The notes below the pieces were generated by a model. That model was given only the letters and a program-made list of their open reading frames with translations. It was not told where the DNA came from and ran no database searches. The translations under genes and the position numbers were made by a program. Of a stretch of DNA of 64,000 bases, positions 51,487 to 60,216 are shown piece by piece. Position 1 is the stretch's first letter. Every line of letters begins with the position of its first letter. This DNA comes from Catenulispora sp. MAP5-51 (lineage in GTDB: Bacteria > Actinomycetota > Actinomycetes > Streptomycetales > Catenulisporaceae): the NCBI RefSeq assembly GCF_041261205.1, contig NZ_JBGCCH010000009.1:124001-188000 (forward strand), read 5' to 3'.

Positions 51487-51861
51487 ATGCCCCTGTTCCG
51501 CCGACGCCGTCCCACCATGCCCGTTCCGGCTCCCGGACCGACCGCGCCGCCGCCCAGCAGGAGATCCACTGAGGAACTGGCCGCCGCCGAAGCGCACTTG
51601 AGCGAGTTCGCCCGCAGCCGGACCGGAGTCGAGGCGTACATAGAGCCGCGCACCTCTGTGACCGACACCACAGTGGTCTTCATCGCGGCGTCCGGGGAGT
51701 GGACGCGGCGGCGGGTGCGCAGCCCGCAACAGGCGCACGCTCTGGCGCGCGCATTAGGTATTCCTGCCTACGACGCCGATGTGGTCGGCTACCCACAGCG
51801 CATGCGGGACTGGACGCGCAAACGCGCCGAGGAGGACAAGCGACGGCTCGACGGAGTCTGA
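51487..51861 (+). CDS. Conserved small protein beside lpdA
   Basis: 124 residues from the ATG at 51487 with GGGAG 5 nt upstream. After a basic and Pro-rich start (MPLFRRRRPTMPVPAPGP) there is a compact domain: VEAYIEPRTSVTDTTVVFIAASGEWTRR, SPQQAHALARALGIPAYDADVVGYPQRMRDW. Homologues without assigned function occur next to lpdA/sucB in related actinobacteria as I recall; no motif identifies a reaction. The basic C-terminus (KRAEEDKRRL) may bind nucleic acid or protein. Divergent from lpdA across a 211-nt gap. Confidence 0.7.
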   Translation: MPLFRRRRPTMPVPAPGPTAPPPSRRSTEELAAAEAHLSEFARSRTGVEAYIEPRTSVTDTTVVFIAASGEWTRRRVRSPQQAHALARALGIPAYDADVVGYPQRMRDWTRKRAEEDKRRLDGV

Positions 51862-51882
51862 CACCGCGGCCTCGGTAGAAGC

Positions 51883-51953
51883 CCGGTCTGCCGAGAACCC
51901 GGTCTGCTGGGAAACCGGTCTGTCAGGAAGCCGGTCTGCCGGGCCCCGGTCTC
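51883..51953. repeat. 16-nt tandem repeat between two convergent genes
   Basis: The core CCGGTCTG recurs at 51883, 51899, 51915 and 51931 (exact 16-nt period) and as CCGGTCTC at 51946. It fills the gap between the stop at 51861 (+) and the Sel1 gene, whose stop (TCA at 51952-51954) overlaps the last unit. Confidence 0.9.
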
Positions 51954-52305
51954 AGCCGCTGTCGTCGTCGGCGCTCACCTTGCAGAACCAGGAGTCGGCG
52001 CCCTCCAAGTCACCGCGCCGCTCGCAGAACTGCCCCATCGTGGCGATCGCGTCCTGATAGCCGCTCACGGCCGCGCGGTGCACCAGTTCCTCGCCGTCCT
52101 GGTGCTCGCCCCGGTGCCACAGCAGGACGCCCAGCTTGTGCACCGCCTCCAGGCTGCCGAGGTCGGCGGCCGACCGCAGCCAGCGCTCCGCCTCGGCGGG
52201 GTCGTGGTGCTTGGCCGCGTGCGCGAGGCGCAGCATCGCCTCGGTGTCCCCGTGCGCCGCGGCGGCCCGCCACTGCTCGATCCGTTTCTCGTGCCAGTGC
52301 AGCAT
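51952..52305 (-). CDS. Small Sel1/TPR-like repeat protein
   Basis: 117 residues made of about three Sel1-type helical hairpins: AAAHGDTEAMLRLAHAAK, DPAEAERWLRSAADLGSLEAVHKLGVLLWHRG and GEELVHRAAVSGYQDAIATMGQFCERRGD. Sel1 repeats form a solenoid for protein binding. No signal peptide. The stop overlaps a 16-nt tandem repeat. It starts 11 nt downstream of the VIT1-like gene stop on the same strand, so they may be co-transcribed. Partner unknown. Confidence 0.8.
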   Translation of the reverse strand: MLHWHEKRIEQWRAAAAHGDTEAMLRLAHAAKHHDPAEAERWLRSAADLGSLEAVHKLGVLLWHRGEHQDGEELVHRAAVSGYQDAIATMGQFCERRGDLEGADSWFCKVSADDDSG

Positions 52306-52316
52306 GGCGCCCTAGG

Positions 52317-53045
52317 CTAATCGACTTGCCCGATCAGGGTGCCGACAAGGTAGGTGATCCCCATCGCCAGCGCCCCGCCGATCACGTTGCGCAGGATCGC
52401 CCTCCCCGGCGCCGCGCGGCCCAGCCGGGCGCTGAACCAGCCGGTGGCCACCAGCGCGATCAGCACGCTGACCACCGTGACCGGGACCCGCCAGCCGTCC
52501 GGCGGCAGCACGATCGCCAGCAGCGGCAGCAGCGCGCCGACGCTGAACGCCACGAAGCTGGCGAGCGCCGCGTGCCAGGGGTTCGCCAGCTCGTCGGGGT
52601 TGATACCTAATTCGGTCTGGGCGTGGGCGCTCAGGGCGTCGTGCGCCGTCAGCTCCTTGGAGACCTGTCGCGCCGTGGTCTCCGTCAGCCCCTTGTCGCG
52701 GTAGAGGCCGACCAGCTCCTCGAGCTCCGCCTCGGGCGTCTCGGCGAGTTCCTTGCGTTCCATCGCCAGCGCCGCCTTCTCGGTGTCGCGCTGGGTGGAC
52801 ACCGACACGTACTCCCCGGAGGCCATCGACAGCGAGCCGGCCAGCAGCCCGGCGATGCCGGAGGCCAGCAGCGCCGAGCGGGAGCCCGTGGCCCCGGCCA
52901 CGCCGACCACCAGGCCGGCCGTGGAGACGATGCCGTCGTTCGCGCCCAGCACCCCGGCGCGCAGCCAGTTCAGCCGGGTGCCGAGGCCTTCGTGCGGGTC
53001 GTGGGCCGGGTGCCCACCCTGGTCGGTGCCGTCGTCGGCGCTCAT
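52317..53045 (-). CDS. VIT1/CCC1-family iron/manganese transporter
   Basis: 242 residues from the ATG at 53045. The N-terminal LNWLRAGVLGANDGIVSTAGLVVGVAGA is the first-helix signature of the vacuolar iron transporter family. The middle cytosolic part (YVSVSTQRDTEKAALAMERKELAETPEAELEEL) supplies the acidic metal-binding domain, and three hydrophobic segments close the protein. It should move Fe2+ or Mn2+ out of the cytosol in exchange for protons. Its iron link is notable near an iron box, but no box lies directly upstream. Confidence 0.88.
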   Translation of the reverse strand: MSADDGTDQGGHPAHDPHEGLGTRLNWLRAGVLGANDGIVSTAGLVVGVAGATGSRSALLASGIAGLLAGSLSMASGEYVSVSTQRDTEKAALAMERKELAETPEAELEELVGLYRDKGLTETTARQVSKELTAHDALSAHAQTELGINPDELANPWHAALASFVAFSVGALLPLLAIVLPPDGWRVPVTVVSVLIALVATGWFSARLGRAAPGRAILRNVIGGALAMGITYLVGTLIGQVD

Positions 53046-53068
53046 GGCCTCACGCTTACCCGCGAACG

Positions 53069-53109
53069 CCGAAGCGGTCACCTCCCGTTCGGGGAGATGA
53101 CCGCTTCGG
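53069..53109 (-). terminator. Long hairpin after pepA
   Basis: CCGAAGCGGTCA (53069-53080) pairs with TGACCGCTTCGG (53098-53109), with an inner CTCCC/GGGGAG stem around a GTTC loop. It lies 25 nt past the pepA stop and overlaps the upstream region of the VIT1-like gene. Confidence 0.85.
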
Positions 53110-53134
53110 ATCAGTTCGGATCAGTACCGGGTGC

Positions 53135-54655
53135 CTACTTGCCCGCGCCTAGGTCCTCGGCCAGCTTCACCAGCGTCCGCACCGCGGCGCCGGTGCCGCC
53201 CTTCGGCGTGTCGCCGTAGGGGGCCTTCTCGTTGAAGGAGGCGCCGGCGATGTCCAGGTGGGCCCACTTGATGCCCTCGCCCACGAACTCGCGCAGGAAC
53301 AGGCCGGCGACCAGCATGCCGCCCATGCGCTGCCCCATGTTCGAGATGTCGGCGCTCTGGGTGTCGATGGTCTCGCGCAGGTACTCCGGCAGCGGCATCG
53401 GCCACATGTCCTCGCCGGCGGCCTTGGCGGTCTCCACGATGGTGGCGCGCAGGTCGTCGTCGTTGCCCATGACCGCCGAGTACCGGTCCAGCGCCAGGAC
53501 CTGCGCGCCGGTCAGGGTCGCGACGTCCAGCAGCAGGTCCGGGCCGTCCTCGCTGGCCCGGGCCAGCGCGTCGGCCATGACCACGCGGCCCTCGGCGTCG
53601 GTGTTCATGATCTCGACGGTCTTGCCGCCGTACATGGTGATGACGTCCGAGACCTTGATCGCGCCGCCGCCGGGCATGTTCTCGGCCAGCGACAGGTACG
53701 TGGTGACGTTGACCGGCACCTCCTGCCGGGCCACGGCCAGCGTCGCGGAGAACACCGCCGCGGCGCCGCTCATGTCCGACTTCATGGTGTCCATGGCGTT
53801 GGCCGGCTTCAGCGAGATGCCGCCGGTGTCGAAGGTGATGCCCTTGCCGACCAGCGCCAGGTGCTTCTTGGCCTTGGGGTGGCGGTAGGTCACGCGGACC
53901 AGGCGCGGCGGCTTGGCCGAGCCCTTGCCGATGCCCATGATGCCGCCGTAGCCGCCCTTGGTCAGCGCCTTCTCGTCCAGCACCTCGATGCTGAGCGTGG
54001 CCAGCGCGGCGTCCTTCACCTCGGCCTGCGCGCGCTCGGCGAAGGTCTGCGGGTACAGGTGCGAGGGCGGGGTGTTGATCAGGTCGCGGGCCAGGTTCAC
54101 GGCGCCGGCGACGGTGGCGGCGCGCTCCAGGGCCTTCTTGGCCGGGGCCTGCTTGGCAGCCGGGGAGGCCAGCACGACCTCGCCCAGGGCGCCCTTGGCG
54201 TCCTTGCGCGGGGTCTTCAGGCCCTGCCACGCGTAGCTGCCCAGCAGCACGCCCTCGGCGATGGCGCCGACCTGCTCGGCGTCCTCGGCCGGCAGCGCGA
54301 AGACCGCCTTGGCCTTGCCGGCCAGCGAGCGGGCCGCGGCGGCCGCGGACTTGCGCAGGGTCTCGGTGCTCAGGGAGGCGCCCTTGCCGGGCTTCTTGCC
54401 CAGGCCCACGGCGACGATCAGCGGCGCCTTGACGTCGCTCTGCCCCGGCAGCCGGGTCAGCTCGCCGTCCTTGCCGGCGGCGCCGAGCAGATCCAGCGCC
54501 TTGGCCAGGGTTCCGCCGTAGGCCGCGTCCACGGCCTCGGCGCCGGGTGCCAGGGCGACGCCCTTGACCCCCTTTGCGGTCTCGGTGGCGTACACGCCGA
54601 CTACGACGGCGTCCGCCTTGCCGGTCGCGGTAGCGGACAGGGAGATCGAGGTCAT
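53135..54655 (-). CDS. pepA: Leucyl aminopeptidase (M17)
   Basis: 506 residues from the ATG at 54655; normal length. The two-metal catalytic domain shows GKGITFDTGGISLKP, the signature NTDAEGR, MKSDMSGAAAV and DVATLTGA. It trims N-terminal residues from peptides in the cytosol as a hexamer; in other bacteria PepA also binds DNA, which cannot be judged here. Divergent from gcvT across 258 nt and followed by a long hairpin. Identity is secure. Confidence 0.95.
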   Translation of the reverse strand: MTSISLSATATGKADAVVVGVYATETAKGVKGVALAPGAEAVDAAYGGTLAKALDLLGAAGKDGELTRLPGQSDVKAPLIVAVGLGKKPGKGASLSTETLRKSAAAAARSLAGKAKAVFALPAEDAEQVGAIAEGVLLGSYAWQGLKTPRKDAKGALGEVVLASPAAKQAPAKKALERAATVAGAVNLARDLINTPPSHLYPQTFAERAQAEVKDAALATLSIEVLDEKALTKGGYGGIMGIGKGSAKPPRLVRVTYRHPKAKKHLALVGKGITFDTGGISLKPANAMDTMKSDMSGAAAVFSATLAVARQEVPVNVTTYLSLAENMPGGGAIKVSDVITMYGGKTVEIMNTDAEGRVVMADALARASEDGPDLLLDVATLTGAQVLALDRYSAVMGNDDDLRATIVETAKAAGEDMWPMPLPEYLRETIDTQSADISNMGQRMGGMLVAGLFLREFVGEGIKWAHLDIAGASFNEKAPYGDTPKGGTGAAVRTLVKLAEDLGAGK

Positions 54656-54704
54656 CGTTGATCCAGTTCTCGCTAGGACATCTGCAGATTCTGGCGGGGA
54701 AGGG

Positions 54705-54740
54705 GGTCGCCCTTCGCAGGGGTCGCCCTTCACAGCGGTC
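54705..54740. repeat. 16-nt direct repeat upstream of pepA
   Basis: GGGGTCGCCCTTCGCA is followed at once by GGGGTCGCCCTTCACA in the pepA-gcvT intergenic region. Two copies differing at one position; no function assigned. Confidence 0.7.
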
Positions 54741-54913
54741 GAGGCGGCCGTCACCCGAGTCATCGTTACTTTAGGCGACTGTATTCCGTACCGGCATGCC
54801 GGGCGAGGCGCCGGGATGACCTTCCCCGTTCCCGGCCCGTCCACCCCTGCGTCGTTCCGCACGGCCTCGGCCGTGGCTCGTCGGGGCCCCCTTCTCGGGT
54901 ATCGTCTCGGCCT

Positions 54914-56023
54914 GTGACCAGCGATCTGTTGACTTCGCCCCTGCATGCCCGCCACGTCGCCCTGGGCGCCAAGATGTCCGATTTCGGCGGCTGGGACATG
55001 CCGATCGAGTACAGCAAGACAGGCGGAGTCCTCAAGGAGCACGCCGCGGTCCGCGAGCAGGTCGGCGTCTTCGACGTCAGCCACCTCGGGAAGGCCTCGG
55101 TCACGGGCCCCGGCGCGGCGGCGTTCGTCAACTCCGTGCTGGCCAACGACCTGCAGCGCATCGAGCCCGGCCAGGCGCAGTACACGCTGTGCTGCGACGA
55201 CGCCACCGGCGGCGTCGTCGACGACCTCATCGCCTACCTCAACGGCCCCGAGGACGTCTTCCTGATCCCCAACGCGGCCAACACCGCCGAGGTGGTCCGC
55301 CGGTTGCGGGCCGCCGCCCCCGAGGGCGTCGTCATCGAGAACCGGCACCGCGACTTCGGGGTGCTCGCGGTTCAGGGCCCGAAGTCGGCCGAGGTGCTGG
55401 CCAAGCTCGGTCTGCCCACCGACCACGACTACATGTCCTTCGCCGTCGCCTCCTTCCAGGACGCCCCGCTCACCGTCTGCCGCACCGGCTACACCGGCGA
55501 GCACGGCTACGAGCTGGTCGCGCCCTGGGACAAGACCGAGGCGCTGTGGGACGCGCTGCTGGCCGCCGGCGAGGAGTTCGGCATCCGCCCCTGCGGCCTC
55601 GGCGCGCGCGACACCCTGCGCACCGAGATGGGCTACCCGCTGCACGGCCAGGACCTGTCGCTGGACATCACCCCGAACATGGCGCGCGCCGGCTGGGCCG
55701 TGGGCTGGAAGAAGCCGGCGTTCTGGGGCCGCGAGGCGCTGCTGGCCGAGCGCGAGGCGGGTGCGAAGCGTCTGCTGCGCGGCATCAAGGCCGTGGACCG
55801 CGCGATTCCGCGCGCGCACATGGTGGTGAACGACGCCGACGGCAAGCAGATCGGCGAGGTCACCTCTGGAACTTTCTCGCCGAGCCTGCGCGAGGGTATC
55901 GGGCTGGCGCTGCTGGACCGCGAGTACACCGAGGGCGACACCGTGTACTTGGACGTGCGCGGAAAGGCCGCGGCGTTCACCGTCGTGAAGCCTCCGTTCG
56001 TGGACGTGCGCACCCGCGGCTGA
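54914..56023 (+). CDS. gcvT: Glycine cleavage system T protein (aminomethyltransferase)
   Basis: 369 residues from a GTG. It transfers the aminomethyl carbon of glycine from lipoyl-H protein to tetrahydrofolate, releasing ammonia. MSDFGGWDMPIEY, VFDVSHLGK (with the catalytic Asp region), CRTGYTGEHGYEL and GARDTLRTEMGYPLHGQDL are all typical. gcvH and gcvP are not in the window. No glycine riboswitch could be recognised in the 258-nt upstream region. A strong hairpin lies 18 nt after the stop. Confidence 0.95.
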   Translation: MTSDLLTSPLHARHVALGAKMSDFGGWDMPIEYSKTGGVLKEHAAVREQVGVFDVSHLGKASVTGPGAAAFVNSVLANDLQRIEPGQAQYTLCCDDATGGVVDDLIAYLNGPEDVFLIPNAANTAEVVRRLRAAAPEGVVIENRHRDFGVLAVQGPKSAEVLAKLGLPTDHDYMSFAVASFQDAPLTVCRTGYTGEHGYELVAPWDKTEALWDALLAAGEEFGIRPCGLGARDTLRTEMGYPLHGQDLSLDITPNMARAGWAVGWKKPAFWGREALLAEREAGAKRLLRGIKAVDRAIPRAHMVVNDADGKQIGEVTSGTFSPSLREGIGLALLDREYTEGDTVYLDVRGKAAAFTVVKPPFVDVRTRG

Positions 56024-56041
56024 GTTCCGGCTCAGGTGATC

Positions 56042-56067
56042 CGCCCCCGGCCCGAGCGCCGGGGGCG
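56042..56067 (+). terminator. Hairpin terminator after gcvT
   Basis: CGCCCCCGGC (56042-56051) with GCCGGGGGCG (56058-56067), 10-bp perfect stem, 6-nt loop, followed by CCTT. Confidence 0.75.
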
Positions 56068-56088
56068 CCTTCGTGGGAGCATGGCCGC

Positions 56089-57033
56089 ATGATCAGTGCC
56101 CCCCACACAAGCGGTAACGAGCGGCCGACCGGAGAGCAGTACACGATCAAGGCGGGCCAGTACACCGCCGCGATCACCGAGCTCGGGGCGGGTCTCAGGA
56201 GCCTGCGACTGGACAACCGGGAACTGATCATGGAGTTTCCCGAGGACGGCACCCCGGTCGGCGGCAGCGGCCAGCTGCTCATCCCGTGGCCGAACCGTGT
56301 CCGCGACGGCAAGTACACCTTCCGCGGCGTCGAGCGCGAGCTGGAGATCACCGAACCCGCGCGCAACAACGCGATCCACGGCCTGACCCGCAACGCCCAC
56401 TGGCACCTGGACGCCCAGACCGACTCCTCGCTCCGCCTGACCCTGCGCCTGGAGCCGCGGCCGGGCTACCCGTTCCTGCTGGACCTGGCCGCCGAGTACT
56501 CGCTGGACGAGGACGAGGGCCTGACCGTCTCGGTGACCGCGCGCAACGCCGGCGACTGGGAGGCGCCCTACGGCATCGGCTCGCACGCCTACCTGAAGGT
56601 GGACGGCGGCCTGGACGGCCCGCAGGGCCTGACCCAGGTCCCGGCCGGCCGCTGGCTGATGGTCGACGAGCGCATGATCCCGCAGTGCGAGGTCCCGGTC
56701 GGCGGCACCCCGTACGACTTCCGCGACCGCCGCCAGCTGCGTGGCGTGACCTTGGACACGGCCTACACGGACATCGTCCGCGACGCCGACGGCCAGGCCC
56801 GCGTCACCCTCGGCCAGGGCGTGGACGGCGTGACGATGTGGTTCGGCGCCGGCCTGGAGTGGGTGCAGCTGTTCTCCGGCGACCCGCTGGACGCGCCGTA
56901 CCGCCGCTCGGCCCTGGCGGTCGAGCCGATGAGCTGCCCGCCGAACGCCTTCGCCAGCGGCAAGGGCCTGATCGTGCTGGAGCGCGGCGAGTCGGTGACG
57001 CACACCTGGGGCATCGTGGTGGGCACGGCCTAG
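56089..57033 (+). CDS. Aldose 1-epimerase (galactose mutarotase-like)
   Basis: 314 residues. The galactose-mutarotase fold is shown by LIPWPNRVRDGKYTF, the His in NAIHGLTRNAHW, the second His in YGIGSHAYLKV and the catalytic Glu region AVEPMSCPPNAFASG near the C-terminus. It interconverts alpha and beta anomers of aldoses in the cytosol; some relatives act on hexose 6-phosphates. The ATG at 56089 lies inside the gcvT terminator-proximal gap; GGGAG is 9 nt upstream. It is followed after 2 nt by the metallo-beta-lactamase-fold gene. Confidence 0.9.
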   Translation: MISAPHTSGNERPTGEQYTIKAGQYTAAITELGAGLRSLRLDNRELIMEFPEDGTPVGGSGQLLIPWPNRVRDGKYTFRGVERELEITEPARNNAIHGLTRNAHWHLDAQTDSSLRLTLRLEPRPGYPFLLDLAAEYSLDEDEGLTVSVTARNAGDWEAPYGIGSHAYLKVDGGLDGPQGLTQVPAGRWLMVDERMIPQCEVPVGGTPYDFRDRRQLRGVTLDTAYTDIVRDADGQARVTLGQGVDGVTMWFGAGLEWVQLFSGDPLDAPYRRSALAVEPMSCPPNAFASGKGLIVLERGESVTHTWGIVVGTA

Positions 57034-57035
57034 CC

Positions 57036-57980
57036 GTGGAGAGCCCGGTTCAGAGCCCACTGGACCTGCACTGGAACCACGGCGTACCGCGCTGGGGGCG
57101 TCGGGGGCGCGGGGGTCGCGGGGGTCCGCGCTCGGCCGCGGAGCCGCCGATCCAGGTGCAGTCGTACGGCGAGCGCACGGTGATCTTGCGCCAGAGCAAG
57201 AGCACGAGTTTCGAGGCGCCGTTCATCTACCTGCTCTTCGGCGAGGACCGCGCCTTCCTGCTCGACACCGGGGCCACCGCCGACCCGGCGGTCTTCCCGC
57301 TGCGCGAGACGGTCGACGCCCTGGTCGCGGACTGGCTGCGCCGGCACCCGCGCGAGGGGTACGAGCTGGTGGTCGCGCACACGCACGGCCATGGCGACCA
57401 CGTCGCGGCCGACGCGCAGTTCGCCGGCCGGCCGGACACGGTCGTCGTCGGCAAGGAGCCGGAGGCGGTGCGGGAGTTCTTCGGGTTCGACGACGCCCGC
57501 TGGCCGGACCAGGAGGTGGAATTCGACCTCGGCGGCCGCGTGCTCCGGGCGATCGGCGCCCCCGGCCACCACGCGGCGGGGGTGGTGTTCTTCGACCCCG
57601 AGACCGGCTTCCTGCTGACCGGCGACACCGTGTACCCGGGCCGGATCTACGTCGCGGACTACCCGGAACTGGTGGCCACGCTGAACCGCCTGGTGGCGTT
57701 CTGCGCCACGCACGAGGTGACGTGGGTGATGGGCTGCCACGTCGAGATGACCGACCGGCCCTGCCGCGACTACCCGGCCGGGGCGACGTACCAGCCGCGC
57801 GAGCGTGCGCTGCCGATGACGGCGGCGCAGCTGACCGCGCTGCGCGACGCGGCGGTGCGGGTCGGCGGACGGCGCGGGGTGCACAGGTTCGAGGACTTCA
57901 TCGTGTTCTACGAGCCCTCGGGACTGGCGAAGCGGATGTTCTTCGCTCGCGCTCTGCGGGCGCGTGTGATGGGCCGCTAG
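57036..57980 (+). CDS. Metallo-beta-lactamase-fold hydrolase
   Basis: 314 residues from the GTG at 57036, 2 nt after the preceding stop; later starts are possible because the first 45 residues are Gly/Arg-rich and unconserved. The zinc site HTHGHGDH and the downstream metal residues (GAPGHHAAGV, GDTVYPGR, MGCHVEM) define a binuclear MBL-fold enzyme. General hydrolase of thioesters, lactones or glyoxalase-like substrates; no specific substrate is visible. It overlaps the convergent cobS stop by 4 nt. Confidence 0.85.
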   Translation: MESPVQSPLDLHWNHGVPRWGRRGRGGRGGPRSAAEPPIQVQSYGERTVILRQSKSTSFEAPFIYLLFGEDRAFLLDTGATADPAVFPLRETVDALVADWLRRHPREGYELVVAHTHGHGDHVAADAQFAGRPDTVVVGKEPEAVREFFGFDDARWPDQEVEFDLGGRVLRAIGAPGHHAAGVVFFDPETGFLLTGDTVYPGRIYVADYPELVATLNRLVAFCATHEVTWVMGCHVEMTDRPCRDYPAGATYQPRERALPMTAAQLTALRDAAVRVGGRRGVHRFEDFIVFYEPSGLAKRMFFARALRARVMGR

Positions 57981-58771
57981 CGAGCCAGAACCACCAGCGC
58001 GGCGGTGAATCCGACCTCGACGAGCGCGCCCAGCACGTCGCCGGTGATCCCGCCGAACCGCCGGATCGCGTGCCGCAGCACCAGGGTCGCGGCTCCGACG
58101 CCCACCACCACCGCGGCCGGCCACAGCAGCCACCGCGCCCCGTCGCTCACCCAGCACCCTGCGATACCGGCCACGCCCACCGCGAGGACCGACACCACGC
58201 CGACCGCCATCCGCGAAACGCTCCCCGCGACCCACGCCCCCAGCCCGTCGGGCCGCGCGGACGGCACACCCGGCCGGCAGGCCCACGTCACCGCGAGGCG
58301 CCCCGCGACGCAGGCCACTGCCAGGGCGCACGCGCCGTACCAGGCCCCGTGCCGGCCCCAGGCGCCCGCGAGCAGCAGCACCTGGCCGAGCAGCGCCAGC
58401 ACCAGCGTGACGACCCCGAACGGGCCGATGTCCGAGGCCTTCATGATGCGCAGCGCATCCGCCGCCGGCTTGGCCGAGCCGAGCCCGTCGGCGGTGTCGG
58501 CGAGACCGTCGAGATGCAGGCCGCGGGTCAGCGCGGCCAGCGTCGCCACCCCGCCGACCGCCGCGACGACAGGACTGGACGTCCACCACCCGAGCCCCGC
58601 ACCGACGGCCGCACCCAACGCGCCGAGCACCGCGCCGACCACGGGCGCGCAGGCCATGGCGCGCCCCGCCACCGACCGGTCGACCTCGCGCGGCGGCCCG
58701 ACGGGCAGGGCGGTGAGGGTCGAGAAGGCGAGGCGGAGGCCGTTGGCCCACCGCGCGCCAGGAGCATTCAT
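57977..58771 (-). CDS. cobS: Adenosylcobinamide-GDP ribazoletransferase (cobalamin synthase)
   Basis: 264-residue polytopic membrane enzyme joining the lower ligand to the corrin ring in the last step of cobalamin synthesis. FSTLTALPVG at the N-terminus, LTRGLHLDGLADTADGLG with the catalytic Asp cluster, and KASDIGPFGVV are diagnostic. The ATG at 58771 falls inside the last copy of a tandem repeat that starts at the cobT stop, so the spacer and possibly the ribosome-binding site derive from that duplication. The open frame continues upstream through the repeats without a stop. Confidence 0.94.
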   Translation of the reverse strand: MNAPGARWANGLRLAFSTLTALPVGPPREVDRSVAGRAMACAPVVGAVLGALGAAVGAGLGWWTSSPVVAAVGGVATLAALTRGLHLDGLADTADGLGSAKPAADALRIMKASDIGPFGVVTLVLALLGQVLLLAGAWGRHGAWYGACALAVACVAGRLAVTWACRPGVPSARPDGLGAWVAGSVSRMAVGVVSVLAVGVAGIAGCWVSDGARWLLWPAAVVVGVGAATLVLRHAIRRFGGITGDVLGALVEVGFTAALVVLAR

Positions 58772-58992
58772 ACCCGCGACCGCGGCGCCGGCTTCGTCCC
58801 GCCGATCGCTGTCTCGCTCGCCGGCAGTGCTCACACCTGCGGCCGCGACCGCAGCACCGGGTTGGTCTCGCGTATCGCTGTCTCGCTCGCCGGCAGTGCT
58901 CACACCTGTGGCCGTGACCGCAGCACCGGCTTCGTCTTGCCGATCGCCGTCCAGCCGATCGCCAGGCCTCACACCCGCGACCGCAGCACCGG
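58772..58992 (-). repeat. 69-nt tandem repeat filling the cobT-cobS spacer
   Basis: The anchor ending GC[A/G]CCGG recurs at 58791, 58860, 58929 and 58992 on the plus strand: periods 69, 69 and 63 nt, all divisible by three. Read on the minus strand, each copy repeats the end of cobT (CTGCGGTCGCGGGTGTGA-like). In the last copy the sequence is GGTATGAATG, giving the cobS start codon. Confidence 0.93.
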
Positions 58993-60216
58993 CTCCGGGA
59001 TCCCGGCCTCGGCGAACGTCGGCAGCTCCGCGGCCAGCGCGGCGGCGGCCTTCACCATCGGCAGTGCGAGCAGGCCCAGGGCGCCCTCGGCCTGGCGGAC
59101 CTCGTAGCCCTCGACCAGCGGTTCGAGCGAGAGTCGGTCCAGGGCCGCCTTGTGCGCCGGCTCCGGGGACAGCGCGCCGGCCAGCAGCCACTGCGGTGAG
59201 CGGTAGGCGATGCGCTGGACCAGCATCGCGCAGGCGGTGGTGGTGACGCCGTCGAGCAGGACCGGCACGCGCCGGATCACCGCCTGGAGCAGGAAGCCCG
59301 TCAGCGCCGCGAAGTCGCGGCCGCCGACCTTGGTCAGCAGCTCCAGTTGGTCGCCGAGGACCGGGCGTCCCCGGCGCATCGCGTCGCGGACGGCCGCGCA
59401 CTTGCGCATCCAGGCGGTGTCGTCCACGCCGGAGCCGCGGCCGGTCACCGCCGCCGCGTCCTTGCCGGTCAGCACGCCGGACAGCACCGAGGCCACCGTG
59501 CTGCCGCCCACGCCGACCATCGCCGGGATCAGCACGTCCGCGCCGGAGTCGGCCTCGGCGTCGGCCACGCTCATGCCCAGGCGGAAGGCCTCCTCGATCT
59601 GCGCGCGAGTGGCCGCGTCCTCCTTGTCGACCCGGCCCGAGGGGCTGCCGACCGCCACGTCGACCACGCGCACGGTCGCGCCGTGCAGCCGGGCCAGGAC
59701 ACCGACCGCGCCGCCCCCGTCCTCGATCTGCTTCACCCGCGCCGCTGTGACAGCCTGCGCCTGCTCCGGAGCCGTGGCCGACACGCCGAGCGCCGCCACC
59801 CCGTGGTCGCCGGCGAACACCACGACCCGGGCCCGCTCGATCGCCTTCGCCGCACCGCTGCCGCGCGCGCCGGCCAGCCAGACCGCCAGCTCCTCCAACC
59901 GCCCCAGCCCAGCCGCCGGAACGGCCAACTCGGCCAGCCGCGCACGCATCTGGTCACGGGCCGCCTCGTCCGGCCGCTCGGCCTGGTCGGCGAGCTGGTC
60001 GAGGTTCAGGGGCTCGGGACCGGAAGGCAGGTCGGAGTCGGTACCGGCGTCGGCAGAGGTTTCAGCGTCCGGGGCAGCCTCGCCGGCCTCTGCGACGATC
60101 TCAGCCTCGGCCTGGCTCTCGACCGCGACGGTCTCGGTCTCGGCCTCGACCGCGGCCGCCGCACGGGGCTCGGGCAGGTCGGCCGACTCGGGGGTGGGGT
60201 TCTCGGGCGCGTCCAT
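58969..60216 (-). CDS. cobT: Nicotinate-nucleotide-dimethylbenzimidazole phosphoribosyltransferase
   Basis: 415 residues. CobT activates dimethylbenzimidazole as the alpha-ribotide for cobalamin's lower ligand. FAGDHGVAALGVSA, MVGVGGSTVASVLSG, TGRGSGVDD and LLDGVTTTACAMLVQRI are typical, and the catalytic Glu region reads VRQAEGALGLLALPMV in place of the usual GEGTGA-type loop. The N-terminal ~75 residues are a Glu/Ala-rich acidic extension not needed for the fold. The stop is the founder of a 69-nt tandem repeat running to cobS. Confidence 0.93.
   Translation of the reverse strand: MDAPENPTPESADLPEPRAAAAVEAETETVAVESQAEAEIVAEAGEAAPDAETSADAGTDSDLPSGPEPLNLDQLADQAERPDEAARDQMRARLAELAVPAAGLGRLEELAVWLAGARGSGAAKAIERARVVVFAGDHGVAALGVSATAPEQAQAVTAARVKQIEDGGGAVGVLARLHGATVRVVDVAVGSPSGRVDKEDAATRAQIEEAFRLGMSVADAEADSGADVLIPAMVGVGGSTVASVLSGVLTGKDAAAVTGRGSGVDDTAWMRKCAAVRDAMRRGRPVLGDQLELLTKVGGRDFAALTGFLLQAVIRRVPVLLDGVTTTACAMLVQRIAYRSPQWLLAGALSPEPAHKAALDRLSLEPLVEGYEVRQAEGALGLLALPMVKAAAALAAELPTFAEAGIPEPVLRSRV

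Noticed and set aside
54656-54913. Possible glycine riboswitch before gcvT
   Set aside because: I could not find the conserved paired aptamer core; only a 16-nt direct repeat and no gcv-type leader structure are seen.
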